Shown here: positions 25,724 to 36,500 of the stretch, in pieces
Layout of the letters: each line of letters opens with the position of its first letter
Numbering within the stretch: the first letter of the stretch is position 1
DNA from: Nemania diffusa
Taxonomy: Eukaryota > Ascomycota > Sordariomycetes > Xylariales > Xylariaceae
Assembly (NCBI GenBank): GCA_038501195.1
Contig: JBBPUQ010000008.1
Span: forward strand, 2,986,501-3,050,500
DNA length: 64,000 bases
Direction of reading: 5' to 3'
Translations under genes and position numbers: made by a program
Notes under the pieces: generated by a model
Seen by the model: only the letters and a program-made list of their open reading frames with translations
What the model was told of the DNA's origin: nothing
Database searches by the model: none

Positions 25724-26460
25724 GTTTTTTATATAAAAGCGCTTATTATTAAATATGTGATATAAACATTAATATAATTATATAATGCAAAGATTTTATA
25801 TAATTTTAAGCATTATTTATATAATAAATATAAATATCAAACAGCTTTTTTTATTATTATTATAAACAATATATTAAGCTAAAGCTATAAAATAAAATTA
25901 AGCAATAAGCAGTTGTTTTTTAACTGTTAGCAGTTTATATTATCTTTTTATTGTAAATATATGTATTATAATTAACTAATATATATAGCTGCTATTACTT
26001 GTTTTTACTTTTTACAAGTGAAGTATAAGCTTAGATGTCGTTAGTTTATTTTGATTGTTTTAATTATTACTTTTTCTAACTACTGCAAGCAAACCTAGCT
26101 TTGTTTAAAAAAGTGCAAAAACAAAAAATAACTTAATTTTTTAAAAAACAAAAAACTTATATAAAAAAAACACATAATCTTACATAGGACTGCAATATAT
26201 AAGTTTATACTATAGTTTAAAAAAACAACAATTTTTAAATTTACAACTTTTATTTATAAAACGTAATTTAGCTTTTAAATATAAAAGATATTAAAAGTCG
26301 AGCTTTAAATAAATATTTAAAATAAACTTTAATTTTTATAAATGTAATTTTATCTAATACTTTTTGTGCTTTTTTTAAAGTTATTTCAAAGATTTTAGCA
26401 AAACAAAGCCGCATAGCTATGTTATAAAGCCGTTATTTTTTCGTTATATTTTCAGAAATA
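25130..26460. other. AT-rich block with a 29-base poly-A tract
   Basis: RIP-type AT-rich DNA with no gene. It contains an uninterrupted A run at 25691-25719, just after a short GC-containing patch (25650-25690). The A run could be the tail of a degraded non-LTR retroelement, but nothing coding is left to support this. Confidence 0.55.
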
Positions 26461-26576
26461 ACACGCCTAGTTTTCTGCAGCTTGTGTTGTATTGAGTCTA
26501 TAGGACACGGACCAATCTGTGTTTTGGTCTTTTTAAGTTGTTTCCTCGATGCTGCTCTATCAAAGGGTCAGCATGT

Positions 26577-26825
26577 TTAGTATAACCAAGTGTAACGACG
26601 GCGACCTACTAAGGGATACGAATACAAGTCGAGTTTGCTGTTCATGATGGTGACAAGCTGTTGGATGCCGTCGAGCTGGGCACGAAGCTCGTGGAGCTCG
26701 CTGGCCACTCGGCTACACATCTTGCAGGAACATTGAGCATTGCTACTATTGGCCGGTCCTGAGGTGCTACTCTTCGAGTCATCTGGATGTGTCTGTGGGC
26801 GAAGGGAAGGGAGTGGTGTATCCAT
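26577..26825 (-). CDS. small hypothetical protein, 82 aa, predicted coiled coil
   Basis: ATG at 26825 (minus). The N-terminal third is rich in Pro, Ser and Asp, followed by a CSCKMC cysteine cluster and then a heptad-like stretch (ELHELRAQLDGIQQLV) that predicts a coiled coil. Composition is normal, not RIP-like. The Fot1-type transposon ends 63 bp upstream of the ATG, so if this is a gene its promoter is now separated from it. It may also be the C-terminal part of a larger broken gene. No family recognised. Confidence 0.35.
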   Translation of the reverse strand: MDTPLPSLRPQTHPDDSKSSTSGPANSSNAQCSCKMCSRVASELHELRAQLDGIQQLVTIMNSKLDLYSYPLVGRRRYTWLY

Positions 26826-26887
26826 TAGAATCGCGCAGTAGGAATGGTACTCTAAGCTTATTGAACTGTAGACGTAGGAAATCAATA

Positions 26888-26935
26888 ACGTCCCTCCCCC
26901 CCAAGTGGGCCACCCACCCAAATGGGCCACTTAAT
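26888..26935 (+). repeat. left terminal inverted repeat of the Fot1/pogo-type element
   Basis: Begins directly after the TA duplication. C-rich outer part, then GTGGGCCACCCACCC, itself partly palindromic. Matches the right end in inverted orientation. Confidence 0.9.
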
Positions 26936-27038
26936 CGTAGTCACACCGCCATTTGCTTTCTCCATTTCTCACAACTACTACACATGCAATTATTTTCCTT
27001 TTTTTCCCAAACTTTACATACTCGTTTAAGACTTTTTA

Positions 27039-28682
27039 ATGCCTCAATATACCGAAGAAGATGTTGATTCTGCTATTGCAGCAGTTGCAAACGGCTGCAG
27101 TATCCGTAAGGCCGCCCTCGAATGGGGGGTTCCAAGAGCTACTATATATAACCGTATCAACGGTGCCACGACCAAAAAAAAAGCCCATAATCCTTTCCAG
27201 AAGGTCGATCCTGCTACTGAAGAGAGATTGACTCAGTGGGTGCTCCTTCAATCCGACTTAGGGCTCCCTCCAACCCATGCAGAGTTGAGGGAATTTGCTA
27301 GCCGCGTTCTCAAGGCCCAAGGGCTCAACGTATCACTCGGAAAGCATTGGGTTTCCCGTTTTCTAGCCAGAAATCCATCGATTCAGGTCCATAGAAGCAG
27401 GTCTATTGACTCTCGTCGTTTAAATAGAGCAACGACTGACATTATTCAAAGATGGTTCCAACGCCTAGCAATCCCAGCCGTCAAAGCTATCAAACCGAAA
27501 AATAGGCATAATATGGACGAAATTGGCGTAATGGAAGGGATGGGAAAGAATGGCTTGGTCCTTGGGAGGGCCCAGAAAGCCGTTATTCAGCGAAAAACAC
27601 CTGGAGGAAGGACCTGGTCGTCTATCATCGAGTGCATCTCTGCTGTCGGAACCTTTTTGCCTCCTTTGGTGATTTTTAAAGGCAGTTCATTACAACAACA
27701 GTGGTATCCTTTAGATCTTAAGCCTTTTAAAGGTTGGAAATGGGATCACCAGAAAAAAGGATGGACAGACGATTCTATTGGGTTGGAATGGGTTCGGAAG
27801 GTCTTCATCCCGTTAACCCAACCAGAAGACCCTTCTGAAGCCAGGCTTCTAGTCCTTGACGGCCACGGAAGCCATATAACGGTGGATTTTATGTGGGAAT
27901 GCTATCAGAATAATATCTATTTATTATATCTGCCTGCCCATGCTTCCCACGTCCTTCAACCTCTTGACGTTGCAGTCTTTTCGCCTCTAAAAACAGCCTA
28001 TCGCAAATACCTCGGTTATGCTACTTATTTACACGATTCTTCTGTTGCCGGCAAGCGAAATTTCCTCGAATGCTATCGTAAAGCCCGTCTAGATGCTTTA
28101 ATAACATCAAATATTACGTCTGGTTGGAAAGCTACTAGTTTATGGCCGGTCTTAGTGAGGCATCCACTATTAAGCCCTTTGCTTTTGAAAAAGCCTCTCC
28201 AAAAAGCACCAACTACTCCAAAAGACACTCAAACCAACAGCCAGGTCAATGCTCTACCAAAATCAACAGGTTTAAAGGATTCAGAAGTTGTGTGGTCTAC
28301 TCCTAAGCACTCCCAAGACCTCCGTCAGCAGTTGGATGCTTATACTACTACTACAAAGGGCTCTACTACCCAACGACTGTTATTTTCAAAGGTTAAAAAG
28401 GCATTTATTGAAAAGGATACTCAATTAGCTTTTGAACGCCGCGAGAATGAAGCCTGGAAAGCTAAATTTGAAGCCGCAATTCCTCGGAAGCAGAAGAAGG
28501 TGGAATTAAGCCCTCAATCTAAGTTTGCTAATATTGAAGATATCCGGCGGGCGCAAATTGCCGCTGGCGACGTTGAGGATAATTCCAGTGAATCTAGCGG
28601 ATCTGATTTACCTAGTGAAGCCGAAGATTGTATTGTAGTTGTTGCTGATAACTCTGAAAGGGATGATGAAGATGGTGGGTGA
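27039..28682 (+). CDS. pogo/Fot1 family transposase, 547 aa
   Basis: Cut-and-paste transposase of the DDE superfamily; binds the terminal repeats and excises the element. Domains in order: psq-type helix-turn-helix (~1-45, ending in ATIYNRING), CENP-B-type DNA-binding domain (~52-125), DDE catalytic domain (~155-330) and a Lys/Glu-rich C-terminal tail (~380-547) with a Ser/Glu/Asp-rich acidic end. The catalytic residues are visible: Asp160 (NMDEIGV), Asp274 (LVLDGHGSH) and Asp310 (QPLDVAVF). The last two are 35 residues apart, the DD35D spacing usual for Fot1-like enzymes. No frameshift or stop and no intron. The ATG lies 104 bp inside the left inverted repeat, so the promoter must be within the element. 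Confidence 0.95.
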   Translation: MPQYTEEDVDSAIAAVANGCSIRKAALEWGVPRATIYNRINGATTKKKAHNPFQKVDPATEERLTQWVLLQSDLGLPPTHAELREFASRVLKAQGLNVSLGKHWVSRFLARNPSIQVHRSRSIDSRRLNRATTDIIQRWFQRLAIPAVKAIKPKNRHNMDEIGVMEGMGKNGLVLGRAQKAVIQRKTPGGRTWSSIIECISAVGTFLPPLVIFKGSSLQQQWYPLDLKPFKGWKWDHQKKGWTDDSIGLEWVRKVFIPLTQPEDPSEARLLVLDGHGSHITVDFMWECYQNNIYLLYLPAHASHVLQPLDVAVFSPLKTAYRKYLGYATYLHDSSVAGKRNFLECYRKARLDALITSNITSGWKATSLWPVLVRHPLLSPLLLKKPLQKAPTTPKDTQTNSQVNALPKSTGLKDSEVVWSTPKHSQDLRQQLDAYTTTTKGSTTQRLLFSKVKKAFIEKDTQLAFERRENEAWKAKFEAAIPRKQKKVELSPQSKFANIEDIRRAQIAAGDVEDNSSESSGSDLPSEAEDCIVVVADNSERDDEDGG

Positions 28683-28700
28683 TGGTGTTGGGATTTGGGA

Positions 28701-28747
28701 TTAAGTGGCCCATTTGGGTGGGTGGCCCACTTGGGGGGGAGGGACGT
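28701..28747 (-). repeat. right terminal inverted repeat of the Fot1/pogo-type element
   Basis: Reverse complement of the left repeat with essentially no mismatch; followed by the TA target duplication at 28748-28749. Confidence 0.9.
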
Positions 28748-28749
28748 TA

Positions 28750-30925
28750 GCTTGGGAGTGGGCGACTGTCGACATAGTGATATATATGCGCGGATGTATT
28801 CTGACCAAGAAAATCCGCTCAGGTAAAGACAATGACATGATAGGGGAGATGGAGTGTTGCATTGAAGCGCAGTTGATAACCATTTATAAATTATGACACA
28901 AATACGTACGCTTTGTTGGATCATCTTAGCATGCGCGTATCCCCCGGCTCTTGTGGCGACACAAACAACGTTGCTAATGCCTTGTCGGCAATATCAGCTT
29001 ATATACTCTGTGACACCTCTTCCATAAATACAATAATACCCGCTTGTTTGACTGAAGTGGTCAGCGTTTCACCTGAACCAAATTCTTACCACTCTAATAT
29101 GTACTTACATAGATACCTATATGAAGCCGCGGATTCGTTGAATTTTGAGACATTACTATCAGGATATCTATTTCGTCAGTTCATGAAATTCGTTCCCAAA
29201 AAGCTACTTATGATACCAACTCATTGCATCACTACCTAGGTAGTTAAATGGGTAGGTCGGATACTTGCATTCACGAAGGTCTACATGTAAGTGCAGATCA
29301 AAGAAATGTCCCTTTTGAATCTCGAGTAATTAACAAAGTTGATTTCAGCCATAAACCAACTTACCAAATTTAATCCTTATGTATCTGTAAATTGATTATG
29401 GACCCGAGACTCTCTAAATATGAAGAACTAGATAAATTAAACAATTCAATAAGCACTATCGACTAGACTCGGGTATTTCGGGTATCAACGAACCCCGAAA
29501 AGTGTTGCTGATGAGGTTGCCAAGATTAATATTCGAAATTATATGTAAAGAAAGTAAAGGTACATAGCTGCGACCAGTCGCAACGGGCGGAATACTCACT
29601 AGTGCATATGCGCGGACGCGATATAAATCGCACCAACGTATTATATGTGATATCCGGTATTCTAGAGCTATGGCTATAATGTAATCACAATCTTTGTTTA
29701 AAAGTGCACCTTGAAAACTATTGGTAGAAAAAAATACACGGGGCATCCTTACGATGGAAGTACCTCTCCTCTCGAAGGGGGGACGGGGGAAATGGCGCGT
29801 CGATCCGTAAGCATTCCGCCATACACTCTCCTTCAGAAAGTTTGTAGGGCCCGGATATTGAACATTGGACTTTAGACTCGGCGGGCTAGCACGCGGCCGA
29901 GGAGGAGGAAGGGTGCGCCTCAGGCGGCAACAGAATACCAGTGGATTTTCTGTCTCATTTGCGTTTACCACTTCTCCTAAAGTTCTGTTTCTGGGTAAGG
30001 AAGCGAGAGATCAAGGAGGATTGAAATGGAAGTTATTAAAGCTGCTCGCGGACGTTTGTCCTTGATGTCCTGGATTATGGGTGGCTAAGGGAGATTGCAC
30101 CGAGAGGGCCATTGCATTTGATTTGGAATAACAACAAGACGTGTTCATCTGCAATGATGACGTGAAGTCTGTGGCTCATCTCCTGCGAGTGGGTAGGACA
30201 AGACCAAGGCTTGGGTCACACAGGTAAAGCAGTTCTCGAGTACGGTTAGATACCTAGAGGCACAACGAAGGATAAAGTCAACTATGGTCCTAGGTACCAC
30301 CTAGCATCTTGGTGTACAGAGGAAGCCGAAATTGTACGGCCAATAAAGAACGACCTTGGTAATATTCTCGTTCGAACGAGCGACGTCTCTGACTAACAAA
30401 TTAATTTATGGATGTTGTTGCACCCTGGAAAGGGGTGGAGCTTCTTACATGCATGTTCTCATAGGTATTATCGCACGAATTAAGGCTATAACCAAAACTG
30501 CGAGTTAATCTATATACAGCTTCAGGCAGGGGCCTTCTCAGTGTAAACCCAAGCTTCCTACGCTAGATTCCGTATCGTTTATTGACAACAGTGCCCAATA
30601 TATTAATCTTAACATATAATTATCTGAGACTACATTGACTCTGTGCAATCAACCAGGTCCTAGGCTCCACCCCTAATCATTCGTAACCTCTGCCGCGTGT
30701 CTCGGGCATGTCATATCTCTGTTATGTCTCGGGGATGCTGCATCTAGAGCATGTGAAAACATTCGATCAGGCGTTCTAGGCGATGAGTAAAAACATGTTG
30801 ATTTCTTATTTTTTTTGTGTAAATAACGAATTTTCAGGTGTATTCGGCTAGTTTCGCCGGTCTCTAGGAGTCTAGTTGTTTCGAGAGCTTTGCCGCCGCC
30901 AGTTTTCACTTCATTTCACGTTTTT
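28750..30925. other. gene-poor region, ordinary composition
   Basis: About 2.2 kb without a recognisable gene. Several open frames exist on both strands (for example 29456-29971, minus), but none shows a family motif. The short frame 28893-29027 is listed separately. The region may hold decayed genes. At about 30925 it turns into an AT block. Confidence 0.4.
28893..29027 (+). CDS. possible small secreted peptide, 44 aa, speculative
   Basis: ATG followed by a short polar start and a hydrophobic stretch (LCWIILACAYPPALVA) that looks like a secretion signal with a plausible cleavage site after ALVA. The mature part would be only about 20 residues. It begins 145 bp after the transposon. Such frames also arise by chance, and an exon downstream in another frame cannot be excluded. 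Confidence 0.15.
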   Translation: MTQIRTLCWIILACAYPPALVATQTTLLMPCRQYQLIYSVTPLP

Positions 30926-31040
30926 GTTCAAAAACACAAACGGTCCACTTAAAAAATAAATATAAATATAAGCAAAAAACTTATATTTTCACTTTAATTT
31001 ACATTTTTATTTAAAAATATAAACAATTTATTTAAAAATA
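30907..31040. repeat. two direct copies of a ~50-bp repeat, one RIP-mutated
   Basis: The stretch from 30907 (TCACTTCATTTCACGTTTTT onward) is repeated from about 30989 (TCACTTTAATTTACATTTTT onward). Most differences are C to T or G to A. The less mutated copy marks the edge of the AT block, and the mutated copy lies inside it. Confidence 0.6.
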
Positions 31041-31840
31041 TAATAACTTTTATATATTTAATTATATAATATATAAAAAAACTTAATAAATATAACTAAA
31101 TTAAATATTTAAATAGTAAAAATTTAAAAAACTAATAAATTAATTATTTATATATTTATAATATAGCTATATATATATAGTTTAGTAAATAGTTTAATTG
31201 TTTTTTTTTTAATATTAGATTTTTTAATTAGATTTTTTTAAATTAAATCTTTTTTTTTTAAATCTCTTTTTGCTAAACTTTTTTTTATTAAACTTTCTTT
31301 TGTTAAACTTATTATTATTAAAGCTTTTGTTATTAAACTTATTATTATTAAAGCTTTTATTATTAAACCTATTATTATTAAACTTTTAGTTATTAAATTT
31401 ATTAAAGTCAAACTTTCTAAAATCAACTTTTTCAAAAATAAAATTTTCGTTAAAAGATCTTTTTTTGTTTTTAAATACTATGAACTAAAGCTCAAAAATA
31501 TTAGCTAATATATTATACTATTTATTTTATTTTTTAATATAATATTTATACTTTGTAATATTTAAAAGTTGCGATTTTTTTATAAAATTAAATATACAGC
31601 TTTTTATAATACAAAAACGTTCTTTTTATATATTTTTTTTGTTTTTTAAAACTTAACAACTAAAAAAAACTATTAGTTTTATATATTACATATATCGACT
31701 TAAATATAAAAGCTTAAATTAATTAAACAGATATAGTTATATAGTTTTTTTGTTTATACTATAGCTATAAAAGCAAAAAATAAAACTATATACTTAATAT
31801 ATACTAATATATACTTTTAAACTTCGTCATTATTAAATCG
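30926..31840. other. AT-rich block truncating the ABC transporter gene
   Basis: RIP-type DNA with a short internal tandem array (about 31260-31430) of ~30-bp units built from TTATTATTATTAAAGCTTTT and variants. No gene. It ends abruptly next to the first recognisable codons of the ABC transporter, whose N-terminal region is missing. Confidence 0.6.
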
Positions 31841-31847
31841 GGTTACG

Positions 31848-34344
31848 ATGAGGGATGGTATTCTAAGAGTTATCTTGTAAGTTCGAGCCGTGGTGAAATA
31901 ATGTTGAGAGACTGAATAAAATTCTAGTCATCCACCAGCGCGGTTGGGTTCTTCTACCTCGCTGCGCTTCTGCCGGATCCCCATGCGCCATATGCTGCCT
32001 CTGGCGTGAGCTTTAATCTGTGGTTCATTAGTCTTGTTTATGAGGCAGCATGGCTCATTCACCAACTGACGGTTAAGATGCATACTCGCAATGCGTGGGA
32101 TGCTTTGTTTACAACTCTGGTAGTAATGCGTATTACGATCTTTCTAGCGTTGCTCGTCGTCTACCTTAGCACCAAGCGAAAGCCAAGTTACGGCGTGGGA
32201 ATTTTAGCAGACGAGAATTGCCCCCTGTTGAGTGAAACTTCAGATACAAGCATGGGATGTAACAACAATCCCAAGAATGCAGCCGAAGCGAATAGTCAGG
32301 CAAGACGAAACGATGCCCAAACAACCACTTGGCTTGACTATCTCTTGGGCTTCAGCCAGCTTTTCCCATTTCTTTGGCCGTCAGACCTTCCACGACTCCA
32401 GTTACGGGCAGTAGTCTGTTTTGGCCTGCTTGTTGCGCAGCGGATCATCAATATTCTAGCTCCACACCAATTAGGCGTTGTCGTGGCATCTCTAGGTCCC
32501 GGAAAGATACCATACAAACAAATCTTACTATACATTCTCTACCGTGGGTTACAAGGACAGCAAGGCGTGATAGGGTCTGTCCGGGCACTACTCTGGATTC
32601 CCATAAGTCAATCAACATACCGGCGACTCAGCTCAGCTACCTTTTCTCACGTTCTACAGCTTTCCCTGAACTTCCATATTAGCAAGCGTGTTGGCGAGAT
32701 AATGAAAAGGAGGCGCTTTGAATACCTTCGTGGACGGGTTTGCTTTTCAGCTATTTCCTATGGTAGCGGATCTCTGGATCGCTGCAGGGTACTTCTTGGT
32801 TAAATTCGACGCCTTTTACTCTCTCATGGTTGTTGCCGTTACGTGGTTTTACATATACATTACGATATACATGGCGGTCTATCGCGGTCGAGCCCGTCGA
32901 GAGATGGCTATGCGAGAAAGAGAAATGGAAGCATCGAAGTGAGTCCTAGCCATGATAAGAAGTCAGCACGCGGCAGATCTTTTGGTTGTTTGCTAAATGA
33001 ACGTAGGACGGATGCACTTCTTTCGTACGAGACGGTTCACCACTGTGGAGCGATTCACACGGAAATTGACCGCTACGAGGGTTTGATGCGTCCTTACCAG
33101 AGGGCAGAATACAGGGTTCTTTTCTCATTGAACCTTCTCAACGCTGTGCAGAATGGTGTTTTCACCCTGGGGACTCTTCTGCTTTGCTACCTAAACGCCT
33201 ACCAGATCTCAGCAGATCTACAGCAAGTTCCGATGTTTGTCACACTTCTCACATATTTGGCTCAGCTTCAAGTACCTTTGAATTTCTTTGGCAGTTTTTA
33301 CACTCAGGTCCAGAATAATCTGGTAGATGCGGAAAGAATGCTGGAACTGGTAAGAACCTTTCCGCGCCCTTACACCATTTAGCAAAGGATTGATGTACAT
33401 TCTGACACCCGCTCCCAGTTCAAAGAGCAGCCTACGGTAACTGACAAGCTGAACGCAACAAGTATCGACAGCTGCAAAGGTAAAGTGTCATTCCGTAACG
33501 TTTCTTTTACCTATAGCGACCACCAAACCCCATCATTGCGTGATGTATCGTTCGACATATTACCAGGGTCATCTACGGCCATCGTGGGCGAAAGTGGCAG
33601 CGGCAAATCGACTATTTTCAAGCTTCTCTTCCGATTCTATGACGTTAGTGCAGGAAGTATCAAAATAGATGATTTGGACATCCGGGATATGCAAATGGAG
33701 AGTCTGCGATCCCATATCGGAGTAGTGCCCCAAGACATCATCCTGTTTAATGATAGCCTGATGAATAATCTTCGGTACTCGAGACCCGAAGCGTCGAGAG
33801 ACGAAATCTACACAGTTTGCAGGGCGTCGAGCATACATGACAAAATCCTTGACTTACCACATGGTTACTCGACTGTTGTGGGTGAGAGGGGCCTCAAGCT
33901 CTCAGGCGGCGAGCGACAGAGGGTATGAAGACCGGTAGCACGAGACTTGAAGCGCTACCGACCTAGCTGACAACATCATAGATTGCTATGGCCCGGGCAT
34001 TCCTCAGATCGCCGCGAATTCTGATGCTGGACGAGGCCACATCGTCGCTTGATTCCGCGACCGAGAAGCTGGTCCAAGAGTCCCTAGAAAAGGTGTCGAA
34101 GGGGAGGACAACAATCACCATCGCGTGAGTTAATGCTTGGCCTGTTCTTTGCGTGAGGGAGTTCCCGACTGACACCAGTTGCAGACACAGACTGTCGACG
34201 ATCACCAAGGCGGACCAGATTATTGTCTTGCAAGGAGGTCAGATTGTCGAGAAGGGTAATCACCCAGAACTCCTTGCTCGGAAAGGATTGTATGCACAGA
34301 TGTGGGAGAAGCAAACACAGACAAACAATGCAGTAATATCATGA
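31848..34344 (+). pseudogene. HMT1-like vacuolar ABC half-transporter, 5'-truncated and frameshifted
   Basis: ABC transporter of the ATM/HMT1 subfamily, which in fungi and fission yeast moves metal-chelate or peptide conjugates across the vacuolar membrane. Coding segments: 31939-32938, 33007-33349, 33419-33922, 33982-34124, 34185-34344, joined by GT-AG introns in consistent frame. A possible first exon 31848-31876 (ATG, then a GTAAGT donor) joins in frame. Visible: N-terminal membrane domain from FYLAALLPDPHAPYA, transmembrane domain with SYETVHHC and FVTLLTYLAQLQVPLNFFG, Walker A GESGSGKST, signature LSGGERQR, Walker [13 protein letters not shown] and the H-loop histidine (AHRLSTI). Two lesions. 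Most of the usual N-terminal helices are absent, cut off by the AT block. A frameshift lies at 32702-32710: upstream reads ...SKRVGEIM, downstream ...GGALNTFVDG in the next frame. A few family residues also seem missing there, so a small deletion is as likely as an inserted A. Confidence 0.85.
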
Positions 34345-35200
34345 TTTAGGCCTCTAAGTTGAATAGGTACCCTCGAGGAATACAGAATACCTAAAAACGC
34401 AATACAACCACTGTTGCTGAACTTTGCCTGAGTGACAGGTTGGGCAGCATGCTATAATCCACTACGCAGGTGCCCTTAAAAAGGTTGGCTACAGTGGATG
34501 AGGGAGGAGCTAAACCCCCCTAACCCACCTAACTGTTGCGCAGTGCGCTACACTTCAATTTCTACCGGAAATAGGTCATCTAAGACTACTTATGTACCTC
34601 ATAAATGCTACAATTTGTTTTTATCATATTATTCCCAATGGTTCATTGTTAACAGCATAAAAGACCTCTACGTGTCGTCGGGCATATATGACATGTTTTA
34701 AATACATGTAAGATGTTAATTTCCCTTGCTCCTTAGATCCTATTGGTAGGCACTAATGAATGTATAGGGGATTTGCTCCAGTATACTGGTGCTCATAGGC
34801 GCCTCCGCACGCTATTAATATCACCAGTTGCAACTGTGCAGTGATATCTTGTTCAGCAAATCCCCGACAACCCGGCGTTCGGTCCCGTCCCAGCATTCTG
34901 GTTGGTCATTATCCTGCTTCCCTTTGTGCCAGGGGATTGATTCACAGTCGCCGGCATGCTACATACTACAATACATACTACATTGCTAGACTGTCGGCCA
35001 CCGGGCAAATGTAACTAACTGCACAGCCATCATCATCATTGTCTCCTTCTCCTCCTCTTCCTTCTTTTTCTCCTTCAGTTAGATCTATCAGGCTGAAGGT
35101 CTTCTCTCTCCTTCTTCCACATCCTACCAAGTATCTTCCAACCCTTTTTATTTTCAACCCTGTCCACACTGCTCGCCCATTCGAAGCTTACTGCAACATC
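34345..35200. promoter_or_regulatory. intergenic region with pyrimidine-rich leader upstream of the methyltransferase
   Basis: 850 bp without a gene. The last 160 bp contain a long C/T-rich tract (35040-35110, TCTCCTTCTCCTCCTC type), a common feature of fungal core promoters and 5' leaders, just before the ATG at 35201. The rest shows nothing specific. Confidence 0.45.
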
Positions 35201-36046
35201 ATGGCTGCGCCCAGCGACTTTGTTCCGAAACAAGCCATGCCCTTTGATGGCAAGCTTTTTGAGATCATTGGCGCCGACGAGACGCTTACCATTGCCAAAC
35301 ATGAGATGACTCTGCTTCCTCCATTCCCATCTGGCGCGATTATCCACGACGCTGCCTGCGGCTTAGGCCCGGTGACGCAAAGCATCCTGGCTACATCGCC
35401 CCCCGATGACATAAAGTTCCATGCCACTGATCTTGCGCCGCCCATGGTTGGCATCTACAATCAGGTGTCATCCGCCAGTAACTGGCCGGTTAAGGCTGAA
35501 GTAATGGATGCACAGAAGTTGACGTTCCCGGACGCCATGTTTTCCCACACCTTCTTATCGTTTGGTCTACCCATCATTGACGACCCCGTGGCCGCCGCCA
35601 AAGAGATGTATCGCACGCTCGCTCCGGGAGGCACCGCCGTGACCGCCTTTTGGCTGCAGATCCCTCAAGGCGAATGTGCTCAGGAGACTCGTAAGGCCGT
35701 CTGGGGACCTGATGCCCATATAGCCATCGAACCGAAACCACAGCACAAAGATCGGGACTTCCTCAGGAGCTTGTTGGTGCAGGGAGGATTCGAGTTTTCA
35801 GGTGTGCAACTCTATGAGAAGTCGGCGTTTCTCCCAGTCAAGGACCTGGATGAGTTCGCTCGGGCTATTTGGACCGCCATCGGCCAACCCCCAGGAGGAT
35901 GGACCAAGGAGGATGAGGAGAGGTGGGATGAAGCAGTGTCCACGTACAAAACCCTCCTGGCGAAGAAACCAGGCTACCATGTAGATAAGGACGGCAACGT
36001 CACACTAGAGGCCATTGCTCAGATATGCGTTGTCAGGAAGGCCTGA
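35201..36046 (+). CDS. class I SAM-dependent methyltransferase, 281 aa, single exon
   Basis: Soluble methyltransferase of the Methyltransf_11/25 type, often found in fungal metabolite clusters as an O- or C-methylating tailoring enzyme. The SAM-binding motif I is visible as DAACGLGPVT (~50-59). Later motifs are FHATDLAPPMVG (motif II, ~80), VMDAQKLTFPDAMFSH (~110) and MYRTLAPGGTAV (motif post-III). The frame is open further upstream to 35039, but that part is the translated pyrimidine tract, so ATG 35201 (CAACATCATGGCT context) is preferred. It is unbroken and intron-less, unlike its neighbours. It lies 850 bp after the broken ABC transporter on the same strand. The acceptor substrate cannot be told from sequence. 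Confidence 0.88.
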   Translation: MAAPSDFVPKQAMPFDGKLFEIIGADETLTIAKHEMTLLPPFPSGAIIHDAACGLGPVTQSILATSPPDDIKFHATDLAPPMVGIYNQVSSASNWPVKAEVMDAQKLTFPDAMFSHTFLSFGLPIIDDPVAAAKEMYRTLAPGGTAVTAFWLQIPQGECAQETRKAVWGPDAHIAIEPKPQHKDRDFLRSLLVQGGFEFSGVQLYEKSAFLPVKDLDEFARAIWTAIGQPPGGWTKEDEERWDEAVSTYKTLLAKKPGYHVDKDGNVTLEAIAQICVVRKA

Positions 36047-36433
36047 TCTGCTGACATATTGCGGACTCGGCTGCAAGGTCATCTGGAAGCTCAAGGGTAC
36101 GACGGCAAGCCCGCTGGGAGAATCAAGGCGGTCATGTACACATATCTTGATCAATAACGAAAGAAATCTAGCATAAATTGCCCATGCCAAAATGCTCGAT
36201 AACATCCTATCCAAAAACTCGGACTATCGCAATCCATGCTCTCAACATGGATCTATCTGCGCCTCCAGGGTGATGACTATTGTGCGAGACCTATTAAGTG
36301 AGTAACACAAGTAATATATTTCAGCTTTACATCCAATTGCTCGTTTGCCTCAGCAGCGCTCATCACTTTACATATCGACAGCGCCCGGCTTTCTACCCCA
36401 AACGCATCGAATACGATAGGAGGCTCCTAGGGA
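36047..36433. other. intergenic region before the 4.6-kb AT-rich element
   Basis: Ordinary composition, no gene. It presumably includes the methyltransferase 3' end. It stops at an inverted-repeat boundary. Confidence 0.4.
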
Positions 36434-36500
36434 GGGCCATACGTACAGACCACCGACAAAACTATTTCTGATCCACTTTCCGTTTTCAGTTTTTAGTTTT
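36434..36500 (+). repeat. left inverted repeat of the AT-rich element
   Basis: Starts GGGCCATACGTACAGACCAC. Matches the reverse complement of 40970-41031. It is not RIP-mutated, unlike the interior. Confidence 0.7.

Larger units (their letters stand above)
26888..28747 (+). mobile_element. Fot1/pogo-type DNA transposon, complete, 1860 bp
   Basis: Bounded by inverted repeats of about 48 bp (left 26888-26935, right 28701-28747) that start ACGTCCCTCCCCCCCAAGTG and read almost perfectly in reverse at the other end. It is flanked by TA on both sides (26886-26887 and 28748-28749), the duplication expected for the Tc1/mariner/pogo superfamily. It encodes one uninterrupted transposase. The absence of RIP-type mutation, in contrast to surrounding blocks, indicates a recent or single-copy insertion and a potentially active element. 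Confidence 0.93.

Noticed and set aside
29456..29971. 171-codon open frame on the minus strand
   Set aside because: No family motif, no coding-like pattern, and surrounding frames are equally open. Left as part of a gene-poor region.
34510..34532. CCCCCCTAACCCACCTAAC resembles a telomere repeat
   Set aside because: Only two imperfect TAACCC-like units, no tandem array, and it lies between genes.
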